A DNA stretch of 64,000 nt from Chitinophaga sp. HK235 (GTDB lineage: Bacteria; Bacteroidota; Bacteroidia; Chitinophagales; Chitinophagaceae). Every line of letters begins with the position of its first letter. Position 1 is the first letter of the stretch. A model generated the notes under the pieces. The model was given only the letters and a program-made list of their open reading frames with translations, was not told the DNA's origin and did not search any database. This document shows, one piece after another, positions 54,790-64,000 of the stretch. The translations under genes were made by a program, and so were the position numbers. The stretch spans positions 6,260,501 through 6,324,500 of the forward strand of contig NZ_CP073766.1 in NCBI RefSeq assembly GCF_018255755.1, written 5' to 3'.

Positions 54790-57438
54790 TTAACGGATAA
54801 GTGTTACCGTGCCTTTACGAAGCACTGTTTTATTGTTGATGTCCAGGCCTTGTACTACCCAAACATAAGCGCCTATGGGAGCGGGTTGACCGTTTACTGT
54901 GCCATCCCATCCTTTCAGATAGGCGGTATTGTCGTACATCAGTTTTCCCCAGCGGTCATATACCCGGAAGAAGTCCAGTTTCACCATGCCTACCGGCAAG
55001 GGACGGAAAACATCATTGAGACCATCACCATTGGGGGAGAAGGCATTCGGGATATAGATTTCCGGACCTATGATAAAGCGCACAAAGATATCGTCTTTGC
55101 CACTACAGCCTTCCTGCGTATAGGCGGTAACGGTATAGGTGACGTCGCGGTTGATAGTGGTGACAGGATTGTCAATATTGGGATTGTTCAACCCATTGAC
55201 AGGAGACCAGGTATACCTCACACCGCCGGTGGCATGCAGTTGAAATGGCTGGTTGAGCATCACGATGGTATCATTGCCCGCAAAAGCAGGAACCGGTGGC
55301 ACTACTTTTACCAATACGCTGGCAGTAACCGGTTTGGGGCATCCGAGTGTATCCGTTACCGTTACTGTGAAACGGGTAGTGTCTTTGGGGCGGCCTATGG
55401 TAATGGCTTTGGTGAAACTGTCCACATAATAGGAAGGTGACCAGCGGTAATAAGCGCCGCCAGTGGCCCGCAGGGTGACCGGTACACCGAAGCAAACCGT
55501 AGTGTCGGGGGCAGCCGTCGGTTTGGGTGGATCTACCACTTTGAGGGTAACGGTATCGGCTGAATGACATTTTCCCAGGCTGACCATTATTTCATAGGTC
55601 TGACCGGGCGGATCGGGTGTTACGAATGCATCGCCCAGATCACTGACTACCTGATTGTTGCCCAGGTTGGTCCAGCGGTAACTGTAAGCACCATCTGTTT
55701 TTACACTAAGGTGTATTTTATCACCGGTGCAGACTGTGCTGTCTGGCTGGGTGTGAATATACAGGGAGTCGCGGACGTCTATGTGTATCTTTTTATCGTT
55801 GGTACATCCCTGCAGGTCGGTAAAGGTAACCGTGTATGTAGTGTCTTTCGCAGGAAAGACAATAGGGTCTGGACTGTTGGGGTTTAGTATTTTGTAGTCG
55901 GAAGGCGCCCATTTATAGGATCCCGGCTGAGCGTTGGCAGTCCACATCTGCAGACTATCTTTAAAACAGAGCAGGGTATCACCTGTGGCGCTGAAAGGAG
56001 GCCGGTCGTAGATAGTGAGCGGATGGGTAATATTTTTTTCGCAGCCTACGGTGGAGTGCAGAAAGAGCCGAACATTATAGGTGCCTGGCTGCCGGTATTG
56101 ATACTGCGGGGATCTGGCGTTGGATGTATCTGCAGCCACGCCGGTCCCGAAGTCCCATTTGTAGTAGTCTATGGTACCTCTGTCTACCCGGGTGACATCA
56201 GGTGAGAAAGCAGTAGCTTTTTCGATACACATACCTGCTACTGAAAAATCAGGGTCAAATTTCGGATAGGCGTACACGGTAGCGAAGGCGCTGTCGCCAC
56301 AGTTGCTGTTTTTGTCCACATACAGTTTTACATGATAAGTGCCTTCTTTGGCATAAGTATGTGGTAGTGGATCGGTGGTGTTCACGGTAGCGGTGGTACC
56401 ATCACCAAAATCCCAGTAGTATGGTTTGCCGAGGGTACTGTTGTTGAGAAAAGTGATCGTCAGGCTGCTGCAGTCGGCATATTTATCCGGCATGGCGGCG
56501 GTCACTTGTTTTACACAGGTGGTCACGTTGATGTGGAAATCTTTTCGCAGGGTGCCTATCTTCTTGTTGTTACGATATTCATTTACACAAACGGTCACTA
56601 CATATTTGCCTGCAGCCGGGGCTACACCGGAGATAATACCTGTTTTGGGATCAATCTTAACATTGGGTCCCAGGGGCGATCCTCCGGAGAAAGGAGCGTA
56701 ATATTGTACGAAGTTATAAGGTGGGGCAGCGGCAGCCGGTGGGATACCACCTTGTGGAGTAAGCTGACCGCCTTTGTAGGCGTCGCAGAATTCGTACACC
56801 AGCTCGTCGCCATCAGGGTCAGAGGCAGAGAAATCGTAGGTGAATTTTTTATCTGCGCATACCAGCGTGGCTTCTTCCTTGTTAAATTCCGGGCTGGAAT
56901 TTTTGACAACACCGTTGGCATCTACTGCGCCGCTGTTGGTACCCGGGATCTCTGCAAAATAGGTGGCGCCGGTACCCCGGTCTCCGGGGTTGCCGGGAAT
57001 GGGATCAGATATAATATTCACCATAAAGGGATCGCGGCAGCAACTCTGGAAAGCAATCGTGTATCCGTCAGCGTTATTAGAAAGGGTGATCTCTGTTTCA
57101 AAGGTACCTACCTGAAAACATACCGGCGGCGGGTTGACAATACAGGGATCCACCTGGGGGAGATTTTTGACTTCGAAGTCGGTGCGATCGATCCGGTATT
57201 GGGCTACGGGGCTGTTATCTGTTTTGTCGAAGGAGGCCAGGTAGATGGCGGTGGGCATTTCTGCGATCCGGTCGCCTCTTTCGCAGATGCGGTATAACTT
57301 CATGGTGACCAGGTAGGTATTCAACCTGCCGGTGGTCCTCACAAGTTTGTAATAGACCTGGCCGCCGATAATATGACTGGCATACGCCGGAAGGGCGTAT
57401 ATCATACATATCAGGAGAAGAATAAATTGTTTCTTCAA
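54790..57438 (-). CDS. Larger PKD-domain surface protein with T9SS type B sorting domain
   Basis: Paralogue of the gene downstream, 882 residues. Signal peptide MKKQFILLLICMIYALPAYA, then the shared N-terminal domain HIIGGQVYYKLV. PKD-like modules include YYWDFGDGTTATV and YKWDFGTGVAAD; then several immunoglobulin-like repeats with the pattern PTAAPDTTVCFGVPVTLRAT, and a C-terminal sorting domain with YIPNAFSPNGDGLNDVF, FRVYDRWGKLMYDN and GTVTLIR. It has two or three more repeat units than its neighbour. Exported to the surface by the T9SS; function otherwise unknown. Confidence 0.86.
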   Translation of the reverse strand: MKKQFILLLICMIYALPAYASHIIGGQVYYKLVRTTGRLNTYLVTMKLYRICERGDRIAEMPTAIYLASFDKTDNSPVAQYRIDRTDFEVKNLPQVDPCIVNPPPVCFQVGTFETEITLSNNADGYTIAFQSCCRDPFMVNIISDPIPGNPGDRGTGATYFAEIPGTNSGAVDANGVVKNSSPEFNKEEATLVCADKKFTYDFSASDPDGDELVYEFCDAYKGGQLTPQGGIPPAAAAPPYNFVQYYAPFSGGSPLGPNVKIDPKTGIISGVAPAAGKYVVTVCVNEYRNNKKIGTLRKDFHINVTTCVKQVTAAMPDKYADCSSLTITFLNNSTLGKPYYWDFGDGTTATVNTTDPLPHTYAKEGTYHVKLYVDKNSNCGDSAFATVYAYPKFDPDFSVAGMCIEKATAFSPDVTRVDRGTIDYYKWDFGTGVAADTSNARSPQYQYRQPGTYNVRLFLHSTVGCEKNITHPLTIYDRPPFSATGDTLLCFKDSLQMWTANAQPGSYKWAPSDYKILNPNSPDPIVFPAKDTTYTVTFTDLQGCTNDKKIHIDVRDSLYIHTQPDSTVCTGDKIHLSVKTDGAYSYRWTNLGNNQVVSDLGDAFVTPDPPGQTYEIMVSLGKCHSADTVTLKVVDPPKPTAAPDTTVCFGVPVTLRATGGAYYRWSPSYYVDSFTKAITIGRPKDTTRFTVTVTDTLGCPKPVTASVLVKVVPPVPAFAGNDTIVMLNQPFQLHATGGVRYTWSPVNGLNNPNIDNPVTTINRDVTYTVTAYTQEGCSGKDDIFVRFIIGPEIYIPNAFSPNGDGLNDVFRPLPVGMVKLDFFRVYDRWGKLMYDNTAYLKGWDGTVNGQPAPIGAYVWVVQGLDINNKTVLRKGTVTLIR

Positions 57439-57471
57439 AGGGGGCTATTTTGGCTGTGATGATCAGTAATA

Positions 57472-58263
57472 TCAATGCTGACAAAAATCCGCAAACTGAC
57501 GCAGGATCACATTAGCAGCATCAAATACTTCCCACATGCCCATATGTCCCACTTCATCAAAAATATGAATACTGCTTACGCGAGGCAGCGTAATCTGCGG
57601 TAATATAACATCTGCCGGTACGGCGTTATCATCTTTTCCGATGACAAACAGTACGGGTATTGTTGCGTCTTTCAGAATGGCTGTCCGGTCAGGCCTTTGC
57701 ATCATGGCCTCGTAATAGGCTATCATGGCCTGCTGAGGGCATTTCATCCCCATCTGCACATAAGCTTCCACACGGGCTGGCTGAACGGATTTAAAAGCGG
57801 GGCTGAACATATTGGGCAGTGTTTGCCGCACAAAGGTTTCAGCACCATATTCCTGCATGAGTTTGATAGACTTGCGGCGTGCTTCTCTTTTCTCTTCGCT
57901 ATCGGCAGTGGCGGTGGAATGGAATAGTCCCAGTCCTTGTACCAGCTGCGGATATTTCTCTGTGAGGGCGAGCGCTACATATCCACCCATGGAGTGTCCT
58001 ATGATAATAGCTTTGTCTATGCTTTCGGCTAACAGGATGGCATAGACGTAGTCTGCCATTGATTCCATTGTCAGCGGATCAGTCAGCGGAACGTCACTGG
58101 TACCGGGGAGCTCGGGGGTAATAATCCGGAAATGGTCTTTGAGATAGGCTTGTTGTATTTCCCATAAACTACCATTTTCCGAAAAACCGTGAATGAGCAC
58201 TATTGCCGGGCCTTGCCCCTCGTCGTTGTACTGATGGGTTCCGTTATTGATTGTTTTCCGCAT
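57472..58263 (-). CDS. Alpha/beta hydrolase
   Basis: Cytoplasmic alpha/beta hydrolase of 263 residues. Oxyanion region IVLIHGFSENGSLW, nucleophile in IIGHSMGGYVAL, acid in FVIGKDDNAVP and catalytic His in DEVGHMGMWE. No signal peptide. It starts inside the end of lnt (20-bp overlap) and is followed 33 bp later by the large PKD gene, so it is probably co-transcribed with lnt. Substrate unknown; the family includes esterases and haloperoxidase-like enzymes. Confidence 0.88.
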   Translation of the reverse strand: MRKTINNGTHQYNDEGQGPAIVLIHGFSENGSLWEIQQAYLKDHFRIITPELPGTSDVPLTDPLTMESMADYVYAILLAESIDKAIIIGHSMGGYVALALTEKYPQLVQGLGLFHSTATADSEEKREARRKSIKLMQEYGAETFVRQTLPNMFSPAFKSVQPARVEAYVQMGMKCPQQAMIAYYEAMMQRPDRTAILKDATIPVLFVIGKDDNAVPADVILPQITLPRVSSIHIFDEVGHMGMWEVFDAANVILRQFADFCQH

Positions 58264-59854
58264 GTCTTAAGCCGGGAATAAATCGTGAAATAAAAGCATG
58301 TACGAGCAACAAGATACAAAATATTACTGCTCCTTTAGACACCAGATCCCCATTTCTTACATAGAACGTAATATCCTGTCTCGGTGTTACAGTCGCTTTG
58401 ATAACTGCTTCCTGCCAGTAGGGCTGAGGTTGGGATACATTACCGGCAGGATCTATCACTGCAGAGGTGCCGGTATTGGCGCTTCTCAGCACCCAGCGTC
58501 TGGTTTCGATGGCGCGGAGGCGGGCATATTGCAGGTGTTGCCGGTGTCCTTCGGTATTGCCCCACCATCCATCATTGGTGATGATAGCCAACAGGTTGGC
58601 ACCTGGTTTTACACCACCGGCCACATAATCGCTGAAAACGGATTCATAGCAGATAGTAGGGAATATGTTGATGCTGTCTGAAGGGCTGGCCAGCATCGTT
58701 GCACCCGGCGTACGGCCATAGCTGCCGGTAATGCCGCCGAAGTCGAGTGCCAGCGTTTTCATAAAGGAGATATACCGGACATAGGGGACCAGTTCCACAC
58801 CAGGCACCAGTTCATATTTATGATAGATCTGTATGCTTTGTGAGGTATCTATCTGCAGGGCCGCATTAAACGGCTCCCAGTAGGTGCCGTCTTCCATCAT
58901 GCGGGCGGTGGTGGGTATTTCGTCTGTACTGCGGTATTGTTTCATGGTCACAGCACCGGTTACCAGCCTGGCTTTGGGATAACGCTGCAACATTTGCCGG
59001 ATAGCCTGAACCTCCGGTTGATAGTTGAGCTGATGCTCCCAGGCGCCGGTAGGGAAGAGCGCTGTCTCCGGCCATACAAAATAACGGGTATCGCTATCCG
59101 CTTTTTCTTCAGAGAGGCGGATAAATTTATGCAGTTGCTCTATGGCAGAACTGGCGCTGAATTTTTCATCGTAGGGGTCGATGTTGGGTTGTACGATCAC
59201 CACACCGGTTTTGCGGTCGGGGTCGGGGGCCGGATGGATGAAGGCTGACAGCAACAGTGGAGCTGCTATTACCGCGGCGGGCTTCCATATCTCCCGGCGC
59301 AGCAGCTGTGCCCAGCTAAGATCGTATATGCGTGCCCGTTTCCATACCTGATAAATGGTGATGTTGGCCAGCAGCACCCACAGGGTGCCACCGCTGGCGC
59401 CGGTGATTTCATACCATTGTACCCATCCCGGCCGCATGGCAAAGGCGTTGCCCAGTACCAGCCAGGGCCAGCTCAGCTCCCAGGTCTGGTGTACCCATTC
59501 AAATGTCAGCCAGTATACAATCAGTGCAAAATAGGCCATGGTTTCGGGCAGGCGCCTGCGGCTGTTTTTATAGGCCAGCCAGGGAATGCTCATCAGTAGC
59601 GCATTAAAGCTGTTGGCAAATACGCCGCTCGCAGGTACCGGTGTATTACCCACCCACCAGGTAGTGGCAACGTTCCATATCAGTAACGAAAAAAAGATCC
59701 ACCCGAAATACTTCCCGCGGTGGTGTATTTTTTCGGTGAGATATAACAGCGGAGTAAAGCCGATAAAGACCAGCGGTGTGAAAGGCATGGTGGGCCAGGC
59801 CAGCCACAGTAGCAAGGCGGTGAATATGCTGAGAAAAAAAGCGGATAATTTCAT
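58244..59854 (-). CDS. lnt: Apolipoprotein N-acyltransferase
   Basis: Inner-membrane enzyme that adds the third acyl chain to lipoproteins. From MKLSAFFLSIFTALLLWLAW (59854) there are about six membrane segments, then a nitrilase-like domain with the catalytic Glu in YFVWPETALFP, Lys in YHKYELVPGVE and Cys in FPTICYESVF. The last membrane segment is near the C-terminus. 536 residues from this start; the frame opens 14 codons earlier, but that part lacks conservation with the family. Confidence 0.93.
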   Translation of the reverse strand: MKLSAFFLSIFTALLLWLAWPTMPFTPLVFIGFTPLLYLTEKIHHRGKYFGWIFFSLLIWNVATTWWVGNTPVPASGVFANSFNALLMSIPWLAYKNSRRRLPETMAYFALIVYWLTFEWVHQTWELSWPWLVLGNAFAMRPGWVQWYEITGASGGTLWVLLANITIYQVWKRARIYDLSWAQLLRREIWKPAAVIAAPLLLSAFIHPAPDPDRKTGVVIVQPNIDPYDEKFSASSAIEQLHKFIRLSEEKADSDTRYFVWPETALFPTGAWEHQLNYQPEVQAIRQMLQRYPKARLVTGAVTMKQYRSTDEIPTTARMMEDGTYWEPFNAALQIDTSQSIQIYHKYELVPGVELVPYVRYISFMKTLALDFGGITGSYGRTPGATMLASPSDSINIFPTICYESVFSDYVAGGVKPGANLLAIITNDGWWGNTEGHRQHLQYARLRAIETRRWVLRSANTGTSAVIDPAGNVSQPQPYWQEAVIKATVTPRQDITFYVRNGDLVSKGAVIFCILLLVHAFISRFIPGLRHAENNQ

Positions 59855-60192
59855 GATCTGATATAAACGAAACAGCAGCGAAGATAAGGAATGCACCCAC
59901 GCTATTTTAAGTAGATTTTAATGATTTAATCCAATATTAAAACAGACATTTAATACAACAGTACAAGATAAATATATAATTAAAAATCATATATGAGCCA
60001 TCTTGAAAAGTTTAACAATTTTTTCATAATTTGGACACTCATTGATACATAAAGGGCTGTCACATAAATAGTATGTAATTCCCGGATCGCGCTATAGAAA
60101 AGTCAACTTGAAGAGCCACTGAAGAACGATGAAAAAAAGCAGCTGGAAGACGCAGCTGATCAACCGAAGAAACACTTGTTAGGAGCAATGAG

Positions 60193-60218
60193 AAAAACGC
60201 AGGCTGAGCGTTTTTGTT
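60193..60218 (+). terminator. Terminator-like hairpin without an upstream gene
   Basis: Eight-bp stem AAAAACGC / GCGTTTTT with a seven-base loop, T-rich on the plus strand. No plus-strand gene precedes it, so it may end a small RNA or be chance. Confidence 0.3.
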
Positions 60219-60307
60219 TATCAGCCGGATTTTAAAATTACTCGTGAAGAAAGTGGTTTTACCACAACGGTTATGGGAAGTATTACACTTTCTTAAAAAA
60301 GGTTTTT

Positions 60308-60348
60308 GCATCATCTAAATCTAAAAACGCATCATCTAAATCTAAAAG
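60308..60348. repeat. 21-bp direct repeat, two copies
   Basis: GCATCATCTAAATCTAAAA occurs at 60308-60326 and again at 60329-60347, head to tail, 21 bases apart. It lies about 220 bp upstream of the SusC start and may be a regulator site or a tandem duplication. Confidence 0.55.
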
Positions 60349-60566
60349 CTAGACAACGACCATTTATCTGAACAATTAAGCCACCGCTTAACAACAATCA
60401 TCTTTCCCGGATCATTACTGCCGCCAACTGGAAGTATATCCCGGATCAGGAATTTATTGCCTGTTAAATCCTTTTAGCCTGTGTAACGCTGACGTATACA
60501 CGGAGAAGGGAGCGGCATGCCATTCCCGGAGGTATCAGAAATCATCTATCAAAATCTAATTTGCTC

Positions 60567-63500
60567 ATGAAGAAAGGATTAATCCTTTGGCTGTTCGTGG
60601 CCTTCAGTATGCTACACGCTTATGCCCAAACACGAACTATTACAGGTAAAGTAACCGACGCCAGAGATGGTACGTCTTTACCAGGGGTGAACATTGTTAT
60701 CAAAGGTTCTTCCAAAGGCACCATATCCGGTGCCGACGGTGCTTTTAAGCTGGAAGCACCATCAGGAGCCACTCTCCTGTTTTCCTTTGTAGGATATGCC
60801 AACCAGACAGTCACCACAGATGCCAGCGGTACCCCGCTTGTTATTAAACTGCAGGGAAGCAACCAGTCACTCAACGAACTGGTGGTAACTGCATTGGGTA
60901 TTAAAAGAGACAAACGTACACTCACTTATGCCACCCAGGAAGTGAAAGGCGCCTCCATCGTGGAAGCCAAACAAAACAACCTGGTCAACGCATTGTCCGG
61001 TAAAGTAGCTGGTGTACAAATCACCAACTCCAGCGGTATGCCCGGCAGCTCCGCCAGGATCGTGATCCGCGGCAACAGCTCCCTCACCGGCGAAAACCAG
61101 GCACTCATGGTCATCGATGGTATCCCCATGGATAACCAGGAAGCCGGTAACCCGGATGGATCCCTCAGTGGTGGCGGTACTTCCAACCGCGCTGCTGACA
61201 TCGATCCCAACATCATCGAAAGTATCAACGTATTGAAAGGTGCAGCTGCTACAGCCCTGTACGGATCTGCCGCTGCCAAAGGTGCTGTGATCATCACCAC
61301 CAAAAACGGTATGGGCGCCAAATCCGGCAGACCTACTGTGTCAGTAAGTTCCAGCTACTCCTTCGAAAACCCCATCCTGCCTCAGTTTCAGGATAAATAT
61401 GCACAGGGTACCGGTGGTAAATATGTAGATGGTAATAATGGTAAACAGGGCTCTGCCTCCTGGGGACCACTCATGGATACGCTGAAAGTAAACGGGGTAC
61501 CCGTTCCTAAAAGAAACAACCAGAAAGACTTCTTCAAAACAGGACATACTAAAGATAACAACGTGTCTGTCAGCGGTTATACCGATAGGTCCAACTACCT
61601 CGTGTCTTATTCTTATGTAAAGACCGATGGTACCATGCCTAACACTGACTATTCCCGTCACTCCCTGTTTGCCAAATACAGTGTGGAACTCACTAAAAAT
61701 CTGCGTCTCACCACCCAGTTCAACTATATCAACTCAGACAACCACCGCCTCCTGGAAGGTAACAGCCTCGCCAGCCCGCTGTGGACCGTTTACGCTGCAC
61801 CCATCTCCTGGAATCCTTTCCCTACCACCAAACCGGATGGAACCCAGCAGGTATACCGCGCTGCCCGTAACAACCCTTACTGGCTCGTAGACAATACCGG
61901 ACTGCGCGATCGTACCAACCGCATCATTCCGGTGATCAACCTGTCTTACTCCCCGCTCTCCTGGCTCACCATTACCGAAAGATTCGGCGCCGACATGTAT
62001 GTCAACAATACCGACTATCATGAAAACGTTGGTATCATCGGCTCTAAATCCGTAGATGGCAGACTGTATAAAAGAGATATACAATACCAGCAGTTCAACC
62101 ATGACCTGATCATACAGGCCAGAAAAACCTTTGGCGACTGGACCACAGACGTGATCGTAGGTAATAACATCCTCTCCAACTACAACAATAATAACTATGT
62201 GGAAGGTGTAGGCTTGTCCGTTCCCGGCTTATATAATATCTCCAATGCGAGCAATGTCACTTCTTCCTACTATCTCTATAAAAACAGAAAAGTGGGTTTC
62301 TATGCCCAGGCCAACGTGGAATGGAAAAAAATGCTCACACTGGCTATGACCGGCCGTTACGACGGAACTTCCGTACTGTCTAAAGACAAACAGTTCTATC
62401 CATACGGATCTATAAGCGGTGGCTTTATCTTCACAGAACCACTGGGCCTCGCTTCCAGCAAAATATTCAACTTCGGTAAACTGAGATTGTCTTATTCTGC
62501 AGTAGGTAACGACAACGTAGGTCCTTACATGCTCACCACCCCATACGTAAAAGCTTCTGTGGGCAATGTCAACTTCCCCTTTGGTGGACAGAACGGTTAT
62601 CTGCAGTCAACTACTTATGCTTATCCGCTCAAAAACGAAAGCGTGAAAGAGTTTGAAGTTGGTCTGGAAACCAAATTCTTCCAGAACAGGGCCGGCCTGG
62701 AAGTGAGCTACTTCGATAAAAAGAGCCAGGACCTGCTCACCACCAGCACCCCGATTTCCGGTGCTACCGGTTACTCCGCCGCCAGCCTCAATGCCGGTGA
62801 TATGCGTAACAAAGGTGTGGAAGTGGTGCTGAACATCACACCGATCAAAACCAAAAACATAACATGGGATATCGGTGTCAACTATACGAAAATCGATAAC
62901 AAGGTTACCCGTCTGGCACCTGGTCTGAACAGCATTTTCCTGGCCGGTTTCACTACACCAGGTATCTATGCTTTTGCCGGACAGCCTTATGGTGTGATCA
63001 TGGGTTCTCACTTCAAACGTAATGATGCAGGTCAGCTGCTGCTGGGCGACGACGGTTACCCGCAACTGGCTGATAATACCGCTCCTATTGGTTATGTAAC
63101 ACCAAAATGGCTGGGCGGTATCACCAGTACCTTCACCTGGAAAGCACTGACTTTCTCCTTTGTACTGGACCACAAACATGGTGGAGACATCCTCAACCTC
63201 GACAACCACTATCTGCTTTTCTATGGTACGCCTAAGGTTACCGAAAACCGTGGTACTACCACTGTATTCCCTGGTATCATAGAAAGTACCGGAAAACAGA
63301 ATACTACTCCGGTAGCACTGACACAGAGCTATTACACCAATCTCTATTCTTCTGTGGATGAAAGTTCCATCGAAGACGGCTCTTTCCTGAAATTAAGACA
63401 GGTATCCCTGTCCTATAATTTCGGTGCATTCCTGAAAGGAACACCTTTTAAATCACTGGCGCTGAATGTTACCGGCACCAACTTCATCCTGCATAAAAAC

Positions 63501-63617
63501 TATACCGGTTCAGATCCTGAAGTAAGTCTTAATGGTAGTGGTAACGGACAAGGTTTTGCCAATTTTATGGCACCATCCAACCATACCGTGATCATCGGCT
63601 TAAAAGCAACCTTTTAG
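60567..63617 (+). CDS. SusC/RagA-family TonB-linked outer-membrane protein
   Basis: Outer-membrane transporter for oligosaccharides or peptides, partner of the SusD protein that follows. From ATG at 60567 (1016 residues) there is a signal peptide ending HAYAQ, a carboxypeptidase-regulatory-like domain (about 22-100, GVNIVIKGSSKGT), the SusC motif SLNELVVTALGIKRDKRTL, a plug with LVNALSGKVAGVQITNSSG and a large barrel. The frame also opens two codons earlier at a TTG. The typical length and the neighbouring SusD make the call firm; the substrate is not predictable. Confidence 0.94.
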   Translation: MKKGLILWLFVAFSMLHAYAQTRTITGKVTDARDGTSLPGVNIVIKGSSKGTISGADGAFKLEAPSGATLLFSFVGYANQTVTTDASGTPLVIKLQGSNQSLNELVVTALGIKRDKRTLTYATQEVKGASIVEAKQNNLVNALSGKVAGVQITNSSGMPGSSARIVIRGNSSLTGENQALMVIDGIPMDNQEAGNPDGSLSGGGTSNRAADIDPNIIESINVLKGAAATALYGSAAAKGAVIITTKNGMGAKSGRPTVSVSSSYSFENPILPQFQDKYAQGTGGKYVDGNNGKQGSASWGPLMDTLKVNGVPVPKRNNQKDFFKTGHTKDNNVSVSGYTDRSNYLVSYSYVKTDGTMPNTDYSRHSLFAKYSVELTKNLRLTTQFNYINSDNHRLLEGNSLASPLWTVYAAPISWNPFPTTKPDGTQQVYRAARNNPYWLVDNTGLRDRTNRIIPVINLSYSPLSWLTITERFGADMYVNNTDYHENVGIIGSKSVDGRLYKRDIQYQQFNHDLIIQARKTFGDWTTDVIVGNNILSNYNNNNYVEGVGLSVPGLYNISNASNVTSSYYLYKNRKVGFYAQANVEWKKMLTLAMTGRYDGTSVLSKDKQFYPYGSISGGFIFTEPLGLASSKIFNFGKLRLSYSAVGNDNVGPYMLTTPYVKASVGNVNFPFGGQNGYLQSTTYAYPLKNESVKEFEVGLETKFFQNRAGLEVSYFDKKSQDLLTTSTPISGATGYSAASLNAGDMRNKGVEVVLNITPIKTKNITWDIGVNYTKIDNKVTRLAPGLNSIFLAGFTTPGIYAFAGQPYGVIMGSHFKRNDAGQLLLGDDGYPQLADNTAPIGYVTPKWLGGITSTFTWKALTFSFVLDHKHGGDILNLDNHYLLFYGTPKVTENRGTTTVFPGIIESTGKQNTTPVALTQSYYTNLYSSVDESSIEDGSFLKLRQVSLSYNFGAFLKGTPFKSLALNVTGTNFILHKNYTGSDPEVSLNGSGNGQGFANFMAPSNHTVIIGLKATF

Positions 63618-63639
63618 TAGTATTAAAAAGTAAATTATC

Positions 63640-64000
63640 ATGAGAAGATTACATATAGCCACCATATTTTTAAGCACTGTGCTGTTGGGTAGCGGCTGTA
63701 AAAAATACCTGGACGTCAACGATGATCCCAACAACCCGATGCAGGTATCAGAGAAACTGATCCTGCCACCTGTAGAGGTGACCACCTCCACACAGGTAGT
63801 AGGAGGCTTTAATGGTACCAATGCTGCTTACTGGATGCAGCAGCTATCGCTCAACCAGCCTTCACCGGGTGAAGAAACCTATCGTATTTTTCCGGTGGAT
63901 GTGGACAATACCTGGACTTTTTATATTTATCCCAATATCCTCAACAACCTGCGGCTGATGATGCAGCAGGCGAAAGCCGCCGGGCACAATGAATACATGG
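63640..64000 (+). CDS. SusD/RagB-family lipoprotein, 3' end beyond the window
   Basis: Begins 22 bp after the SusC stop with ATG at 63640 and runs off the window after 120 codons. A lipoprotein signal ends at the lipobox GSGC (Cys19), followed by KKYLDVNDDPNNPM, which is the usual opening of the SusD-like group. The partner SusC makes the family almost certain. It would sit on the cell surface as the lid of the SusC channel. Any enzymes of this utilisation locus lie outside the window. Confidence 0.88.
   Translation, partial: MRRLHIATIFLSTVLLGSGCKKYLDVNDDPNNPMQVSEKLILPPVEVTTSTQVVGGFNGTNAAYWMQQLSLNQPSPGEETYRIFPVDVDNTWTFYIYPNILNNLRLMMQQAKAAGHNEYM

Larger units (their letters stand above)
59897..60560. 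other. Long intergenic region between lnt and the SusC gene
   Basis: About 660 bp with no convincing gene. Open frames present are short and lack family resemblance. It holds a hairpin (AAAAACGC 60193-60200 with GCGTTTTT 60208-60215) and a 21-base direct repeat (60308-60348), both listed apart. It must carry promoters for lnt and for the SusC gene, and its length would allow a small RNA. Confidence 0.6.

Noticed and set aside
60060..60314. An 84-codon minus-strand frame upstream of the SusC gene
   Set aside because: No recognisable features, and it overlaps the hairpin and the direct repeat.
1..64000. CRISPR arrays, tRNA or rRNA genes, and prophage modules
   Set aside because: No regularly spaced repeats, no cloverleaf-like or rRNA sequence, and no set of phage structural genes was seen; the tail-fibre-like gene is a lone surface-type protein.

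Overview
The window looks like chromosomal DNA from a Bacteroidota species, most likely Chitinophaga or a close relative (family Chitinophagaceae). The signs are a SusC/SusD pair, SprA and PorD of the type IX secretion system (T9SS), T9SS type B C-terminal sorting domains, lipoproteins with Bacteroidota-style lipoboxes, the futalosine menaquinone pathway (MqnB, MqnD), and promoter boxes that fit TAnnTTTG. I see no rRNA, tRNA or CRISPR array.

Layout. 1-12.1 kb: the division and cell wall (dcw) cluster on the minus strand, read mraZ-rsmH-ftsL-ftsI-murE-mraY-murD-ftsW-murG-murC, with murC cut by the window edge. 12.1-12.6 kb: a divergent control region holding a three-repeat MraZ operator and DnaA-box-like sites. 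12.6-17.9 kb (plus): bamD, rpoZ, coaBC, porD, a DUF4296-type lipoprotein and the two 3-oxoacid CoA-transferase subunits. 18.1-25.5 kb: a frameshifted tail-fibre-like surface gene, a class IV aminotransferase, a photolyase, mqnB-mqnD (minus), queD, folE and fabD. 25.5-29.4 kb: two GNAT proteins and a serine hydrolase (minus), then a DinB protein and a Nudix-fold regulator. 29.5-35.3 kb: three tandem paralogues built like TPR sensor histidine kinases; the first looks catalytic, the other two have lost the phospho-acceptor histidine and the ATP-binding motifs. 35.3-44.4 kb: fabH (minus), ruvA and the very large sprA. 44.6-49.8 kb: an M57-type metalloprotease lipoprotein, then a compact module of Cys-rich small protein, TonB-dependent receptor and BNR-repeat lipoprotein. 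49.8-51.5 kb: an intact IS1182-type element. 51.5-59.9 kb (minus): an unannotated 51-residue ORF, an SDR oxidoreductase, two PKD/T9SS-sorted surface proteins, an alpha/beta hydrolase and lnt. 60.5-64 kb: a SusC receptor and the start of its SusD partner.

How the genes work together. The left third makes and divides the envelope: peptidoglycan precursors up to lipid II, the septal transpeptidase and glycosyltransferase, and outer-membrane assembly through BamD. PorD and SprA belong to the T9SS, and the two large PKD proteins carry the type of C-terminal domain that this system exports. FabD and FabH feed fatty acid synthesis; MqnB and MqnD feed menaquinone. The most unusual parts are the kinase/pseudokinase array, the Cys-rich receptor module, the mraZ control region, and several intergenic hairpins built from short tandem words or running straight into a start codon.
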